DNA of 48,813 nucleotides from positions 1 through 48,813 of the forward strand of contig CAIMAQ010000039.1 in NCBI GenBank assembly GCA_903839035.1. The letters are read 5' to 3'. Each line of letters begins with the position of its first letter. The first letter of the stretch is position 1. The notes under the pieces are model-generated. The model did no database searches and had not been told where the DNA came from. It saw only the letters and a program-made list of their open reading frames with translations. Position numbers and translations under genes: made by a program. The DNA comes from an uncultured Opitutia bacterium. GTDB taxonomy: Bacteria > Verrucomicrobiota > Verrucomicrobiia > Opitutales > Opitutaceae. Shown in pieces: positions 16,457-27,133 of the stretch.

Positions 16457-17828
16457 GAGTCCTCCCGACCCTTCCGCTGACTCCCCCCACTCCGGCCGGC
16501 GCCGCTGGTGGCGGGTCGGGCAAAACGCCGGGGCCTTGGTGGCCGCCCGCGTGGTGTCGGGGCTCTGCCAGCTCGCGCTAATTCCCCTGCTGCTGCGTCT
16601 CCTGGGCACCGGGACATTCGGTTGGGTCATGGCGCTCTTGGCCCTCGTGGGACTTTCCCAGTTCGCCGATCTCGGCGCGGCCATGGCCCTGCAACAGAAA
16701 CTCTCCGAGGCCTGGGCGCGCGGCGATGCGGCCGGCCTGCGGCGAACCTACGCCAGCGGCGTGCGCCTTCTGCTCGGTCTCGGCCTGGCCTGGTTCATCC
16801 TCGCCGCCCCCGCGGCCTGGTGGCTGGGCAGTCGCCTGCTCGCGGTCCCGTCCGGCGCGCCCGGCCATCAGTCACAACTCTCCTGGCTGCTCATCGCCGT
16901 CGCCGCCACGGCCGGCGTGCCGCTTTCCGCCGGTCCGCGCCTCGCCGCGGCCCTGCAATTCGGTTGGATCGCGGCCGGCTGGACCGCCGCCGCCAATGTC
17001 GCGACCCTCCTCGCCCTCTGGATTTTTACCCGCACCGGCAGCACCGGCCTCGTAACCGTGGTGGCGTTGCTTTGCCTCGGACAGTTGCTGCCCGGCGCGC
17101 TGACCGCATGGCACGTCACCCGCCGGCTCGGCTGGTCCGGCCCCTCCCCGCCGGACTCCGCCACGGTCGGCCAAATCTGGCATGCGGGCAAAAAATTCGC
17201 GGCACCCAACCTCGCCGGCGCCCTGCTGACCGCCGCCGCCCCCGCGGCCGTCGCGCGGTTCGGCGGCTATGACGCGAGTGCCGCGTTTTCCGTGCTGCAG
17301 CGGCTCTTCGGCACCGTCCAGCAGGCGCACGCCATCGCGCTGGCTCCGCTGTGGCCGGCGTGGGCCGAGGCCGCCGGGCGTGGAGAGATTCCGTGGGTCC
17401 GGCACTCATTGCGGCTGGCGTTGGTTTTCACGGCCGCGCTCTGCGCCGGGCTGGCCCTCGTGGCCGCCGGACTGGCGCCGATCATCCATCTCTGGCTCGG
17501 CGCCGGCGCGGCCGTACCGGGAGCCGCCATGGCGTGGCTGGTCGCCACCTGGATCAGCGCCGCCATGTTCGGCCAGACGCTGAGTTATTTTCTGCTGGGA
17601 CTCGGCCGACTGGAGCGGGTGGCGCTGCCAGTCGCGGCCGCCCACGTCTGCACCCTCGCGGCGGTGGGTGGGCTCGGAATCTATATTGGCGGCACCGGCG
17701 TGGTCGCAGCGCTCGCGGCTGGCGCCACCTTCGGCGCACTGCCGTTGTTCATCCGCGCCAGTGTGGCGGCGGCACATGACCTGGCCCGGAAGAATTCGAC
17801 GCCCGGCGCGACTGCCGTCATCCTCTGA
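16455..17828 (+). CDS. Wzx-like oligosaccharide flippase (MOP superfamily)
   Basis: A 457-residue polytopic protein with about 12 hydrophobic helices. The N-terminus (VGQNAGALVAARVVSGLCQLALIPLLLR followed by GTGTFGWVMALLALVGLSQFADLG) resembles polysaccharide flippases of the MOP superfamily. Such proteins move lipid-linked glycans across the inner membrane. It is the first gene of the plus-strand polysaccharide operon and is divergent from the GT4 gene. The methyltransferase gene starts two bases after its stop. The substrate is unknown. Confidence 0.85.
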   Translation: MSPPDPSADSPHSGRRRWWRVGQNAGALVAARVVSGLCQLALIPLLLRLLGTGTFGWVMALLALVGLSQFADLGAAMALQQKLSEAWARGDAAGLRRTYASGVRLLLGLGLAWFILAAPAAWWLGSRLLAVPSGAPGHQSQLSWLLIAVAATAGVPLSAGPRLAAALQFGWIAAGWTAAANVATLLALWIFTRTGSTGLVTVVALLCLGQLLPGALTAWHVTRRLGWSGPSPPDSATVGQIWHAGKKFAAPNLAGALLTAAAPAAVARFGGYDASAAFSVLQRLFGTVQQAHAIALAPLWPAWAEAAGRGEIPWVRHSLRLALVFTAALCAGLALVAAGLAPIIHLWLGAGAAVPGAAMAWLVATWISAAMFGQTLSYFLLGLGRLERVALPVAAAHVCTLAAVGGLGIYIGGTGVVAALAAGATFGALPLFIRASVAAAHDLARKNSTPGATAVIL

Positions 17829-17830
17829 GC

Positions 17831-18535
17831 ATGTTCAACCGGGCCCGGCATCATTTCATCGCGTGGCTGCTGGAGCGCCACCCGCAGGTCTGGTTCCGCT
17901 GGAAAAAGATCGGCAAGCACCGGCTCTGCACGGACCGTGACTTCCTCGCGCTGCACGCCCAGAGCCTCCGCGAGGGCGAGGGCCTGCAGGTGCTCGAGGA
18001 ACGCTACAACCTCTGGATTCTCACGCAGAGCGTGGCCCGCCTGCCCGGCGCGCTCGCCGAGGTCGGCGTGTATCGCGGTGGCAGCGCCAAGTTCATCGCC
18101 GCAGCCAAGGGCGGAGCCGACCTGCACCTCTTCGACACGTTCGCCGGCATGCCCCCCGTCAATACCGCGACCGATGGCGCCTTCCGGGAAGGCGAGTCGG
18201 GCGACACGAGCGTCGAACATGTCCGGGATTATCTTGCGGCCTATCCCGCCGTGTACCTGCACCCGGGATTTTTCCCCGCGTCGGGTGCGATTCTCGAACG
18301 CGAGGCCAGCCTGCGCTTCAAGTTCGTCCATCTCGACGTGGACCTGCTAGCCTCGACGCACGACGCCCTCGCATGGCTCTACCCGCGGATGGTGCGCGGG
18401 GGACTGATCGTCACGCACGATTACGGCGACACGACCGTGCCGGGCGTGAAGCGCGCGTTCGACGAGTTCTTCCTCGATAAGCCGGAGACGGTGGTGCCCC
18501 TGTGGTTCACGCAGGCTGTGGTCACCAAGCTCTGA
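17831..18535 (+). CDS. TylF/MycF-type SAM-dependent O-methyltransferase
   Basis: A 234-residue class I methyltransferase. EVGVYRGGSAKF near residue 78 is the SAM glycine loop, LHLFDTFAGMPP follows, and FVHLDVDLLASTHDALAW with IVTHDYGDTTVPGVKRA is the TylF/MycF/NovP signature, whose Asp residues bind the catalytic metal. The family methylates sugar hydroxyls, so the likely role is capping or decorating the glycan made by this operon (inference from context). It follows the flippase gene closely and precedes the GT9 gene by eight bases. Confidence 0.88.
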   Translation: MFNRARHHFIAWLLERHPQVWFRWKKIGKHRLCTDRDFLALHAQSLREGEGLQVLEERYNLWILTQSVARLPGALAEVGVYRGGSAKFIAAAKGGADLHLFDTFAGMPPVNTATDGAFREGESGDTSVEHVRDYLAAYPAVYLHPGFFPASGAILEREASLRFKFVHLDVDLLASTHDALAWLYPRMVRGGLIVTHDYGDTTVPGVKRAFDEFFLDKPETVVPLWFTQAVVTKL

Positions 18536-18543
18536 CGCCCGCG

Positions 18544-19581
18544 ATGCATCTGCTGATTCTCAAGGTCAACCACCTCGGTGACAACGTGGTCTTCCTGCCG
18601 GTGGTGCAGACGCTCCGCCGGTTGTACCCGGACTGGCGCCTGACGGTCGTCACCGCCCCGCAGGTCGCGGCATTGTATCAGGCGGACGTGGCGGAAAGTG
18701 ACCTGCTGCTGACCAAGCCGGATCGGTTCAAAACCGCGTGGAAGCGGCCGTGGGAACTGGCGGGCTGGGCCGCCCGGCTCAAGGCGCGGCGCTTCAATGC
18801 TGCGCTGGTGAGCTACGATCAGGGCAGCGTGGCCCACTGGCTGGCAAAATTCACCGGCGCGACGATCCGCGTCGGCGCCGCCGGGCTGAAGATCCGCCTG
18901 CGCGATACCCTGACGCAGGAAGTGGCGCTCGCGCCGGACTGGAGCATGGCGCAATGGAACTGGGAAACCGCGCGCTCGCTCGTGGCCCGGCTCGACCCGG
19001 CCAACCGCTGGCCCACGGAACCACCCGCGCCCAAGCTCGACCATCTGGTCAGTGACATCCGGCCGGTGCCCGGCCGGATCGTGATCCATGCCGGTTCCAA
19101 GCAGGCCCACACGCGGTGGCCGCTGGAGCGCTTTGTTGCGTTGGCGGACCGGTTGTCGCGGCAATCTGAAGTGATCTGGATTGATACGCCCGAGACCCGC
19201 GGCGCATCCCTTTCGAGTGGAATTGCCCGGCATGAGACCCGGACGCTGGCGGAACTGGTCAGGGAAATTGCGGGCGCCCGGCTGTTCGTTGGCAACAACT
19301 CGGGGCCGATGCATCTCGCCTCTGGACTCGGCACGCCGGGCGTGGTGATCAGCGGGCCCTCGGCCTACGCCTGGGATCCCGCCTGGCACGCGTCGCGGTT
19401 CCAGATCCTGCGCACTCCGGGCCTCGCCTGCTTGCCGTGCGAGCAGGGGCCTTTTTCACCCGGGCGTTGCATCAATGCCGCGGAACCGATGGCCTGTATG
19501 CAGCGCTGGTCGGCCGAGGCCGTCGAAGCGGCCTGCCGGGCGGCCCTCGCGCGTCCCGCGGAAAAAACCCTAAGCCCATGA
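18544..19581 (+). CDS. Glycosyltransferase family 9 (heptosyltransferase-like)
   Basis: A 345-residue GT9 protein. The start MHLLILKVNHLGDNVVFLPVVQTLR is the family's N-terminal signature (LGD with following alpha helix). RIVIHAGSKQAHTRWPLERF and LFVGNNSGPMHLASGLGTPGVVI form the nucleotide-sugar domain. The tail has cysteines (CLPCEQGPFSPGRC ... CM) common in this group. Heptosyltransferases use ADP-heptose, but the sugar is not predictable here. It sits in the polysaccharide operon, and its stop overlaps the next ATG by four bases. Confidence 0.9.
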   Translation: MHLLILKVNHLGDNVVFLPVVQTLRRLYPDWRLTVVTAPQVAALYQADVAESDLLLTKPDRFKTAWKRPWELAGWAARLKARRFNAALVSYDQGSVAHWLAKFTGATIRVGAAGLKIRLRDTLTQEVALAPDWSMAQWNWETARSLVARLDPANRWPTEPPAPKLDHLVSDIRPVPGRIVIHAGSKQAHTRWPLERFVALADRLSRQSEVIWIDTPETRGASLSSGIARHETRTLAELVREIAGARLFVGNNSGPMHLASGLGTPGVVISGPSAYAWDPAWHASRFQILRTPGLACLPCEQGPFSPGRCINAAEPMACMQRWSAEAVEAACRAALARPAEKTLSP

Positions 19582-21065
19582 ACCCCGCCCATCGTACCGT
19601 GCTGGTGGCCGCCGTGGGAGCGCTGGCGGCGATCATCATGGGCTTCGGCATCGCCGATGAGCACCTGCTGTTCAGTGTGCTGGTGGTCGGCATGCTCCTC
19701 TGGGCGACCATGGAATGGGTCCGCGGCGCCCTGCCCGAGGCCTGGCTGGTGGCGTGGGCGGTCTTCGGGTACATCGTGGGCAACCGGGGCTTTGCGCAGT
19801 TCAGCCTATCCGCGGATGTACCGCTGCTGCCGGCCGAGGCCGTCCTGCTCGTCGCGGTGCCCGCCATGGCCGCGCGCATGGCCTTCGGGCAGGCGCAGGC
19901 GGTGTTCCGCGACGGCCTCAACTACGCCCTGCTCGTGTGGATCCTCATCGGCGCCGCCCGGCTGCCGCTGGACTTCGCCGCGCATGGGTTTTATGCGCTC
20001 CGCGATTTTGCGATGGTGTACTACGCGGTGTTTTTCTTTCTGGCCCAAGCCTGCGCCGGCCATGCGACCTCGGTCCGGCTGCTGCGGTCGACCCTGACCG
20101 TGACCTTTGTCGTGCTGCCCGTGGTCGCCGCCATCGAGCAGCTCGCCCCGGGCTTCTTTTTCGCCCATTTCACGTTCCGCGGCATCCCCTTCGTCTTCCA
20201 CAAGAGCGACCTGCTCGCGGCGTACCTTGCCGCCGGGTTTTTCTGGCTTTGGACGCGCTACGAAAAAAACCACGTGAAGCTCTGGCTCGTGCCCGCGGCC
20301 GCCAGCCTGCTCCTGCTCGGCACCACGGCCTCGTCCCGCGCCGCGATGGTCGCGCTCGTGCTGGTGACGGTGATGTGGCTGGCCGCACGGCGCTGGCGCA
20401 TCGCCGTGGCGCAGACCCTCATTGTTGGAGCCGCGGTGAGTGCGGTGATTTTCGTTTCCGCCCTGAGCAACCGGAGCCTCCAGCAGACGGCGGTTTACTC
20501 GGCGTACGAGCACGCCCTCTCGATCTTCGACCTGCGCGGCACGGGCACCTACGTCAACGAGGAGAGCGGCAATCCCGGCCAGAACAACCGCTTCCGGCTG
20601 ACCTGGTGGAATACGGTTTCGCGCGACGTCTTGGCGCAAAACCCCGTCTTCGGCCTCGGGTTCGGCTACGATTTGGCGGCCCGCTTCCTCGTCGAGTACG
20701 AGCTGCTCGGCGCCGAGGATTTCACCACCCGCAGCCCGCACAGCATGATTGTGTCCGTCTTCGGCCGGATGGGCGCGGTGGGGCTCGCGCTGTGGCTGGC
20801 GGTGGCCGTCGGCATGGGTGCCCTGACCCGGCGCTGCTTCCAAGTGGGCGATCCCGATGCCCTCGGCTTCATCTGCATCGCCTGGGTGCTCTGGTTCAGC
20901 GCGTGCGTCGGCGTCGTGCTTGAGGGCCCGATGGGCGCAGTGGTGTTCTGGACCGGGCTCGGCCTGGCCAACCGCCACCTCGCGGAGTTGAAGGCGGACG
21001 AAGCTATCCCCGTTGCGGACTTGCAGCCGGCCCTTCCGGCGGATGAAGTCGCCGCCTCGCCGTGA
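19578..21065 (+). CDS. O-antigen ligase/polymerase-like membrane protein
   Basis: A 495-residue protein with about 11-12 hydrophobic helices and a large loop before the C-terminal helices. The loop contains NNRFRLTWWNTV, NPVFGLGFGYD and the TRSPHSMIVSVFGRMG segment with the characteristic His. This layout fits the WaaL/Wzy_C superfamily, which joins or polymerises lipid-linked glycans on the periplasmic side. Ligase and polymerase cannot be told apart from sequence alone. ATGA overlap with the GT9 gene upstream and GTGA overlap with rodA downstream. Confidence 0.83.
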   Translation: MNPAHRTVLVAAVGALAAIIMGFGIADEHLLFSVLVVGMLLWATMEWVRGALPEAWLVAWAVFGYIVGNRGFAQFSLSADVPLLPAEAVLLVAVPAMAARMAFGQAQAVFRDGLNYALLVWILIGAARLPLDFAAHGFYALRDFAMVYYAVFFFLAQACAGHATSVRLLRSTLTVTFVVLPVVAAIEQLAPGFFFAHFTFRGIPFVFHKSDLLAAYLAAGFFWLWTRYEKNHVKLWLVPAAASLLLLGTTASSRAAMVALVLVTVMWLAARRWRIAVAQTLIVGAAVSAVIFVSALSNRSLQQTAVYSAYEHALSIFDLRGTGTYVNEESGNPGQNNRFRLTWWNTVSRDVLAQNPVFGLGFGYDLAARFLVEYELLGAEDFTTRSPHSMIVSVFGRMGAVGLALWLAVAVGMGALTRRCFQVGDPDALGFICIAWVLWFSACVGVVLEGPMGAVVFWTGLGLANRHLAELKADEAIPVADLQPALPADEVAASP

Positions 21066-22291
21066 ACCTCCCCTCGCCCACCGATTACATCAGCGTCTTC
21101 AAGACGACGACGCGCGGGCACTGGGATGCGGTGACGCCGCTGTCGATCGTCGGCCTGAGCCTGTTCAGCGTGGCTTTCATCTATAGCGCGCAGCTGACGG
21201 TGCACGGCAACAACTGGATGACCCAGATCGTCTGGCTGGCCGCAGGGGCGGCGATCTACATCGGGGTCTCGCTCGTGGACTACCGCTTCTGGCTGAGCGT
21301 CTCGCACTGGTTCTACGCGCTCTGCATCATCACGCTGGTGCTCGTGCTGCTGCCGGGCGTCGGCACCACCGTTTATGGCTCCCAGCGCTGGATCAACCTC
21401 GGCTTCTTCTCCTACCAGCCGTCCGAGACTGCCAAAATCGCCGTCCTGCTCATGACCGCCAGCCTGCTGGTCCGGTCCGAGATCGGCACCGTCCAGCAGT
21501 CCCTCGGGGTGCTCGGGAAATTGGCCCTTGCGGTGGGTGCACCCGTGCTCTTGATCTTTTTACAGCCCGACTTGAAGTCGGCGATCGTGTTCCCCCCGAT
21601 GGTCTTTTCCATGCTCTATGTCTCGAAGCTCTCCACGCGGTTTTTCGCGGCGGCTTTGGGCGCTTTTCTGCTCATCGTGGGCGTCGTGGCCGTGGATACC
21701 TGGAGCTACCGGAGCTTCATGGAGTCGCATAACTACTCCTACATGAACGATAAGGGGAACTACGAGGCCCAGTCCTGGATCCCCCTGCACGACTACCAGC
21801 GCAACCGCATCATCTCGCTCATCTGGCCCGACAAGATCGACCCGATGGGCGTGGGCTGGAACCAGCGCCAGTCGCTCATCTCCGTCGGGTCCGGCGGGCT
21901 GACCGGCAAGGGCTGGACCGAGGGCACGCAGGCCCAGCTCGGCTACCTGCCTCGCTCGGTGGCGCACAACGATTTTATCTTCTCGGTCATCGCCGAGGAA
22001 AAAGGATTTCTGGGAAGCCTCACGGTTCTCGGCCTGTTTGGTCTGATGTTGTTCAACGGCATACGCATCGCGGGCCTCGCCCGCGACCGTTTCGGCACCC
22101 TGCTCGCCATCGGCGTCACGGTGCTGTTTGCGGTGCATGTGTTTTGGAACATCGCCATGACCATCGGGCTCGTGCCCATCACGGGCATACCGCTTCCCTT
22201 TATCAGCTACGGTGGCTCCTTCGTGCTTAGTTGCTGCTTGCTGCAAGGACTGGTCCAGAGCGTCTATCGCTTCAGGAAGGATTTCGCATGA
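21062..22291 (+). CDS. rodA: RodA/FtsW/SpoVE family SEDS glycosyltransferase
   Basis: A 409-residue SEDS protein with about 10 helices. QRWINLGFFSYQPSE and the late GLVPITGIPLPFISYGG are SEDS signatures. The large periplasmic loop between them, with YQRNRIISLIWPDKIDPMG, is typical of RodA. It polymerises lipid II for side-wall peptidoglycan with a class B PBP. The GTG start at 21062 overlaps the ligase stop. No mreBCD or pbp2 gene is adjacent in the visible sequence, so rodA is here the last coupled gene of a polysaccharide operon, which is unusual. Confidence 0.92.
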   Translation: MNLPSPTDYISVFKTTTRGHWDAVTPLSIVGLSLFSVAFIYSAQLTVHGNNWMTQIVWLAAGAAIYIGVSLVDYRFWLSVSHWFYALCIITLVLVLLPGVGTTVYGSQRWINLGFFSYQPSETAKIAVLLMTASLLVRSEIGTVQQSLGVLGKLALAVGAPVLLIFLQPDLKSAIVFPPMVFSMLYVSKLSTRFFAAALGAFLLIVGVVAVDTWSYRSFMESHNYSYMNDKGNYEAQSWIPLHDYQRNRIISLIWPDKIDPMGVGWNQRQSLISVGSGGLTGKGWTEGTQAQLGYLPRSVAHNDFIFSVIAEEKGFLGSLTVLGLFGLMLFNGIRIAGLARDRFGTLLAIGVTVLFAVHVFWNIAMTIGLVPITGIPLPFISYGGSFVLSCCLLQGLVQSVYRFRKDFA

Positions 22292-22387
22292 AATCGCTTC
22301 TTCGCGCTACCGACCGCTCTGCCGGAATTTCCTGCGCCGCGACTGCCGCACCCCGGGGCCCCGTGAAACCAAACCACACCACCCGCC

Positions 22388-24136
<1,749 letters not shown>

Positions 24137-24221
24137 GTTGGTGTATGAAGACATTAAATCCGTGTTGGTGACACGAATTCCGTGACACCGACATGGATTC
24201 CGTATCACGGTGATCCCCTTC

Positions 24222-24260
24222 AGCCCGCCGCGCGCCACCTGGCCCGGCGGGCTTTCCTTT
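24222..24260 (+). terminator. Intrinsic terminator after rng
   Basis: AGCCCGCCG (24222-24230) pairs with CGGCGGGCT (24245-24253) and is followed by TTCCTTT. It ends the plus-strand transcript of rng and possibly of the rodA operon. The preceding 80 bases hold CCGTGT/CCGTGACACC/CCGTATCACGG repeats of unknown role. Confidence 0.75.
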
Positions 24261-24347
24261 GTCGCCTATTTAAGGATCCTGCACCGGCGGGAACGAAGCC
24301 CCCTGAGCGGCCTAAAACTGCCCCCCGTCCGCTTCCCCGTCATCGCC

Positions 24348-25415
24348 TCATCGCATGGGCCGAGCACTCCCGCTCCCGGAGACTGGCGGGGCCTGGCGCA
24401 AAGCCCGTTGCAGCCCGTAAAGCGCAGGCTTGGGCGCAAGCATCGCATCGAACGGCAAGGCGTCTCCGTAGCCGCGATAGAAACCCGGAACCCATGAGCG
24501 GGCATCGGTGAGACCCCAGACCATAAATGTCCTGCACGCGGGCTGTCGCAAAACCAGTGCCAGCAAGTCATGCTCAAGTGCCGCCTGTTTTTCCAGGTCA
24601 GCAGCGCTGGCGGGCAAGTGCAGCCGGGCGTCAAACTCCGTTACGGCCAGTTCAAGTCCGAGATCGGCCAGTCGTTGCAGGTTGGCTGCCACGGCCTCGA
24701 GATTCGGAGGTGCCGCAACATCAAAATGGCATTGCAGGCCCACGCCGTTGATTGGCACGCCCTGCTGTTTTAGGTCGCGCACGAGCTTATAGACTGCGTC
24801 AGACTTCCGATTGAGCTCCTCCGCCCCATAGTCATTGTAGAACAGCTTCGCGTTCGGGTCCGCTTCATGGGCGTAGCGAAAAGCGAGCGCGATGTATTCG
24901 GGGCCGATGGTATCGAGCCAGAATGATTGGCGCAGCGGTGTCCTCGGGGCGTTGGTGATGGCTTCGTTGACGACATCCCATTGAAAGATCTGTCCCCGAT
25001 AGCGGCCCATCACCGTGAAGATGTGGGCTCGCATCAGTTCCCTCGCCTGTTCAGGCGTGTAGTCGGCGGCCTTGAGCCAATCAGGCAATTGGTGATGCCA
25101 GACCAACACGTGGCCGCGAACCTTTAGTCCGTGATCGGCGGCAAAAGCCATGAGCGCGTCCGCTCGGCGGAAATCGTAATGCCCGAGCCGGGGGGAGAGC
25201 GGCCCAAACTTCAGGTCATTTTCCGCCACGATGGTGTTGGCGTAGACGAGCAAAGTTTCGCGGTAAGCGGCATCGGTGCGGACGACATCCGCATTCGTGG
25301 CGACTCCGAAGTTGAGCCCGGCCGCAGTGGCCAGCGGGCGGAGGGCTGGCCCGGCCGGTGGCTCACCAAACATCACGGAACAACCGCAGAATAGGACAAG
25401 GGATCCGAGGCGCAT
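24348..25415 (-). CDS. GH10 endo-1,4-beta-xylanase, exported
   Basis: A 355-residue protein with an N-terminal hydrophobic leader (residues 1-17). The catalytic domain is a compact GH10 barrel: LKFGPLSPRLGHYDF, the VRGHVLVWHHQLPDWL His segment, the acid/base Glu151 in WDVVNEAITN, YNDYGAE, and the nucleophile Glu260 in LAVTEFDARLH. The late VWGLTDARSWVPGF segment is also typical. It would hydrolyse internal beta-1,4-xylosidic bonds outside the cytoplasm. No carbohydrate-binding module is visible. It stands alone rather than in a polysaccharide-utilisation cluster. Confidence 0.93.
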   Translation of the reverse strand: MRLGSLVLFCGCSVMFGEPPAGPALRPLATAAGLNFGVATNADVVRTDAAYRETLLVYANTIVAENDLKFGPLSPRLGHYDFRRADALMAFAADHGLKVRGHVLVWHHQLPDWLKAADYTPEQARELMRAHIFTVMGRYRGQIFQWDVVNEAITNAPRTPLRQSFWLDTIGPEYIALAFRYAHEADPNAKLFYNDYGAEELNRKSDAVYKLVRDLKQQGVPINGVGLQCHFDVAAPPNLEAVAANLQRLADLGLELAVTEFDARLHLPASAADLEKQAALEHDLLALVLRQPACRTFMVWGLTDARSWVPGFYRGYGDALPFDAMLAPKPALYGLQRALRQAPPVSGSGSARPMR

Positions 25416-25751
25416 AGGTTATGGAAAGAGATCGAGGCTTGAGGTCAAATTCGCTTGGACCGATTACAGCGCCCCGCGCGCCCACTCACGACCTTTCTCG
25501 ATTTGCGTCTGAGCCCGGTAAGTCTCGCGGCCGGAGGTTTTGTCCAAGCGCGCCGCCTGGACCAAGAGCAGGCTCGTGGCCGCGGCTTAGTTCGGTCGTC
25601 GCAGGTCCGGTGGGGTGAATCTTCGATTCAAACCACGAGCGGCCCGTGCCACTGGAGATTGCGATTGATCGCACGGCCGATTGCTCCACCGCTCCGGCAC
25701 CTTGAGCGCCTGATGTCATGACTGCACTTCATCTCAGAGGGGACGAAGCGA

Positions 25752-25807
25752 GAAACAGCATCAACTCCGTTGCCCATGAGCCGGGTTCGAGAAGTTGATT
25801 CTGTTTC
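25752..25807 (+). ncRNA. Candidate structured RNA hairpin
   Basis: GAAACAGCATCAACT (25752-25766) is complementary to AGTTGATTCTGTTTC (25793-25807) with one mismatch in 15, around a 26-base loop. A second hairpin with a T-rich tail follows two bases later. This pairing of a long stem and a terminator suggests the 3' end of an untranslated transcript; the 5' end is not defined. Confidence 0.35.
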
Positions 25808-25809
25808 CG

Positions 25810-25843
25810 AGACCCAGCCGTTTCAGGCCGGGTCTTTTGCTTT
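25810..25843 (+). terminator. Intrinsic terminator-like hairpin
   Basis: AGACCCAGCC (25810-25819) pairs with GGCCGGGTCT (25826-25835) with one mismatch and is followed by TTTGCTTTC. The T-tail orientation is plus strand, although no plus-strand gene lies between it and the rng terminator at 24222. Confidence 0.65.
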
Positions 25844-25956
25844 CGGGGACCGACTGCGCGGATTTTGGCGTGATTTCCCGCTGGGCCGGTGGCGCCCGGG
25901 AATGGCCCTTGCAGGCCTGTCCCTTCCCGCTAATGCCGGTGTCAGGAAACCAGCCG

Positions 25957-26997
25957 ATGACCTCCCGCGAGCGAGTCCTCCAAGCCATTGCGCATCAGCC
26001 GACCGACCGGACCCCGGCCGATTTCGGCGCCATCCCGGCCGTGACCGACGCGCTCATTCGAAAATTGGGCGTGGCCGATGCCGAGGAACTACTGGTCGCG
26101 CTCGGCGTCGATATGCGGCGGATCGGGTTTAATTACCACCAGCCCGAAACCGCCCCGGATGCCGAGGGCTACCGGCAAACGATGTGGGGGGCCCGGCACC
26201 GCCCGGGCGATCCCGACGACGGGCGGCCCAATTTCATCTCACCCTTCAACGAGGACACCACGGTTGAGGAGGTCCACGCCCACGCCTGGCCGGACGCCGG
26301 TCAACTCGACTACTCCGGGGTGCGGGAGTTGTGCCGGAAGCACCATGGGAACTACGCCACCTTCGGCGCCCCGTGGAGCCCGTTTTTTCACGAGGTGGGG
26401 TGGCTGGTCGGCCAGGAGGAGTTCATGATGTGGATGCACACCAAGCCGGAAGTCATCCGCGCCATCATTGACCATGTCGTCGATTACGAAGTCGAGGCCA
26501 CGCGGCGGTTTTTCCAGGCGGCGGACGGCCTGCTGGACATCGCCTACTTCGGCAACGACTTCGGCACGCAACGCGGGATGTTTATCTCCCCCGCGATGTG
26601 GAACGATTTTTTCCGGCAACCGCTGAAGCGTTATTTTGACGCCTCCCACGACTACGGCTGCAAGGTCATGAATCACTCCTGCGGCGCCATCCGGGACATC
26701 ATCCCCAGCCTGATTGCTGACGGCGTGGACATTCTCGATCCCATCCAGGTCGCCGCGACCGGCATGGATTTGCCCGGGCTGGTCCGGGATTTCGGACCCG
26801 CCGTGACCTTTCACGGCGGCGTGGACACGCAACGCACCCTGCCGTTCGGCTCCACGGCGGACGTGCGGGCGGAAGTCCGGGCGTATCTCGACCTCACCCG
26901 GGCGAACGGGGGCTACATCCTCTGCGGGAGCCAGGAATTCATTGAGGACATCCCACTCGACAACATCCTCGCGATGTATGACGAAAACCGGCGGTGA
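25957..26997 (+). CDS. Uroporphyrinogen decarboxylase-like (MtaA/UroD superfamily) protein, paralogue 1
   Basis: A 346-residue UroD-fold protein beginning MTSRERVLQAIAHQPTDRTP. AGGA is correctly spaced upstream of the ATG at 25957. Later motifs include YFGNDFGTQRGMFISPAMW, VMNHSCGAIRDIIPSLIADGVDILDPIQ and VTFHGGVDTQRTLPFG. The group with a distal His-x-Cys includes corrinoid-dependent methyltransferases, and the HSCG here fits that type. True haem UroD is unlikely because substrate residues of HemE are not evident. A related gene lies at 40157-41218. The function of these abundant paralogues is unknown. Confidence 0.8.
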   Translation: MTSRERVLQAIAHQPTDRTPADFGAIPAVTDALIRKLGVADAEELLVALGVDMRRIGFNYHQPETAPDAEGYRQTMWGARHRPGDPDDGRPNFISPFNEDTTVEEVHAHAWPDAGQLDYSGVRELCRKHHGNYATFGAPWSPFFHEVGWLVGQEEFMMWMHTKPEVIRAIIDHVVDYEVEATRRFFQAADGLLDIAYFGNDFGTQRGMFISPAMWNDFFRQPLKRYFDASHDYGCKVMNHSCGAIRDIIPSLIADGVDILDPIQVAATGMDLPGLVRDFGPAVTFHGGVDTQRTLPFGSTADVRAEVRAYLDLTRANGGYILCGSQEFIEDIPLDNILAMYDENRR

Positions 26998-27133
26998 TTC
27001 CACCCCGGCCGATCTTCAGCCACCTGAAAACGCCGCGTTGCCAAGGGGCCACCCGGCTGACTGAGTCCCAGCCCAGCCGCCATCGCCCTGTTCGCGGCCT
27101 CGCTCCCTGTCCAACCCCGCGACTCATTTTCCC

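Larger units (their letters stand above)
25416..25956. other. Gene-free 541-bp stretch with structured segments
   Basis: No convincing coding region was found; the short open frames here look random. The stretch holds several local hairpins: TGAATC-ttc-GATTCA near 25616-25630, TGCGAT-tg-ATCGCA near 25658-25671, a long hairpin at 25752-25807 and a terminator-like hairpin at 25810-25838. I could not fold any part into a tRNA, and saw no SRP, RNase P or tmRNA signature. A small plus-strand RNA ending at the terminator is possible. Confidence 0.5.

Noticed and set aside
25560-25700. Possible tRNA in the gap, because of TTCGATTC and GGTTCGAG sequences
   Set aside because: Neither T-loop-like sequence is flanked by complementary 5-base stems, and no acceptor stem of seven pairs could be found.
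25455-25721. Short plus-strand open frame (88 codons) in the gap
   Set aside because: No family resemblance, no ribosome-binding site, and composition like other out-of-frame reads.
25957-26997. Haem-pathway uroporphyrinogen decarboxylase HemE
   Set aside because: The protein belongs to the superfamily but lacks the recognisable HemE N-terminal substrate motif, and there are two divergent copies without other haem genes.
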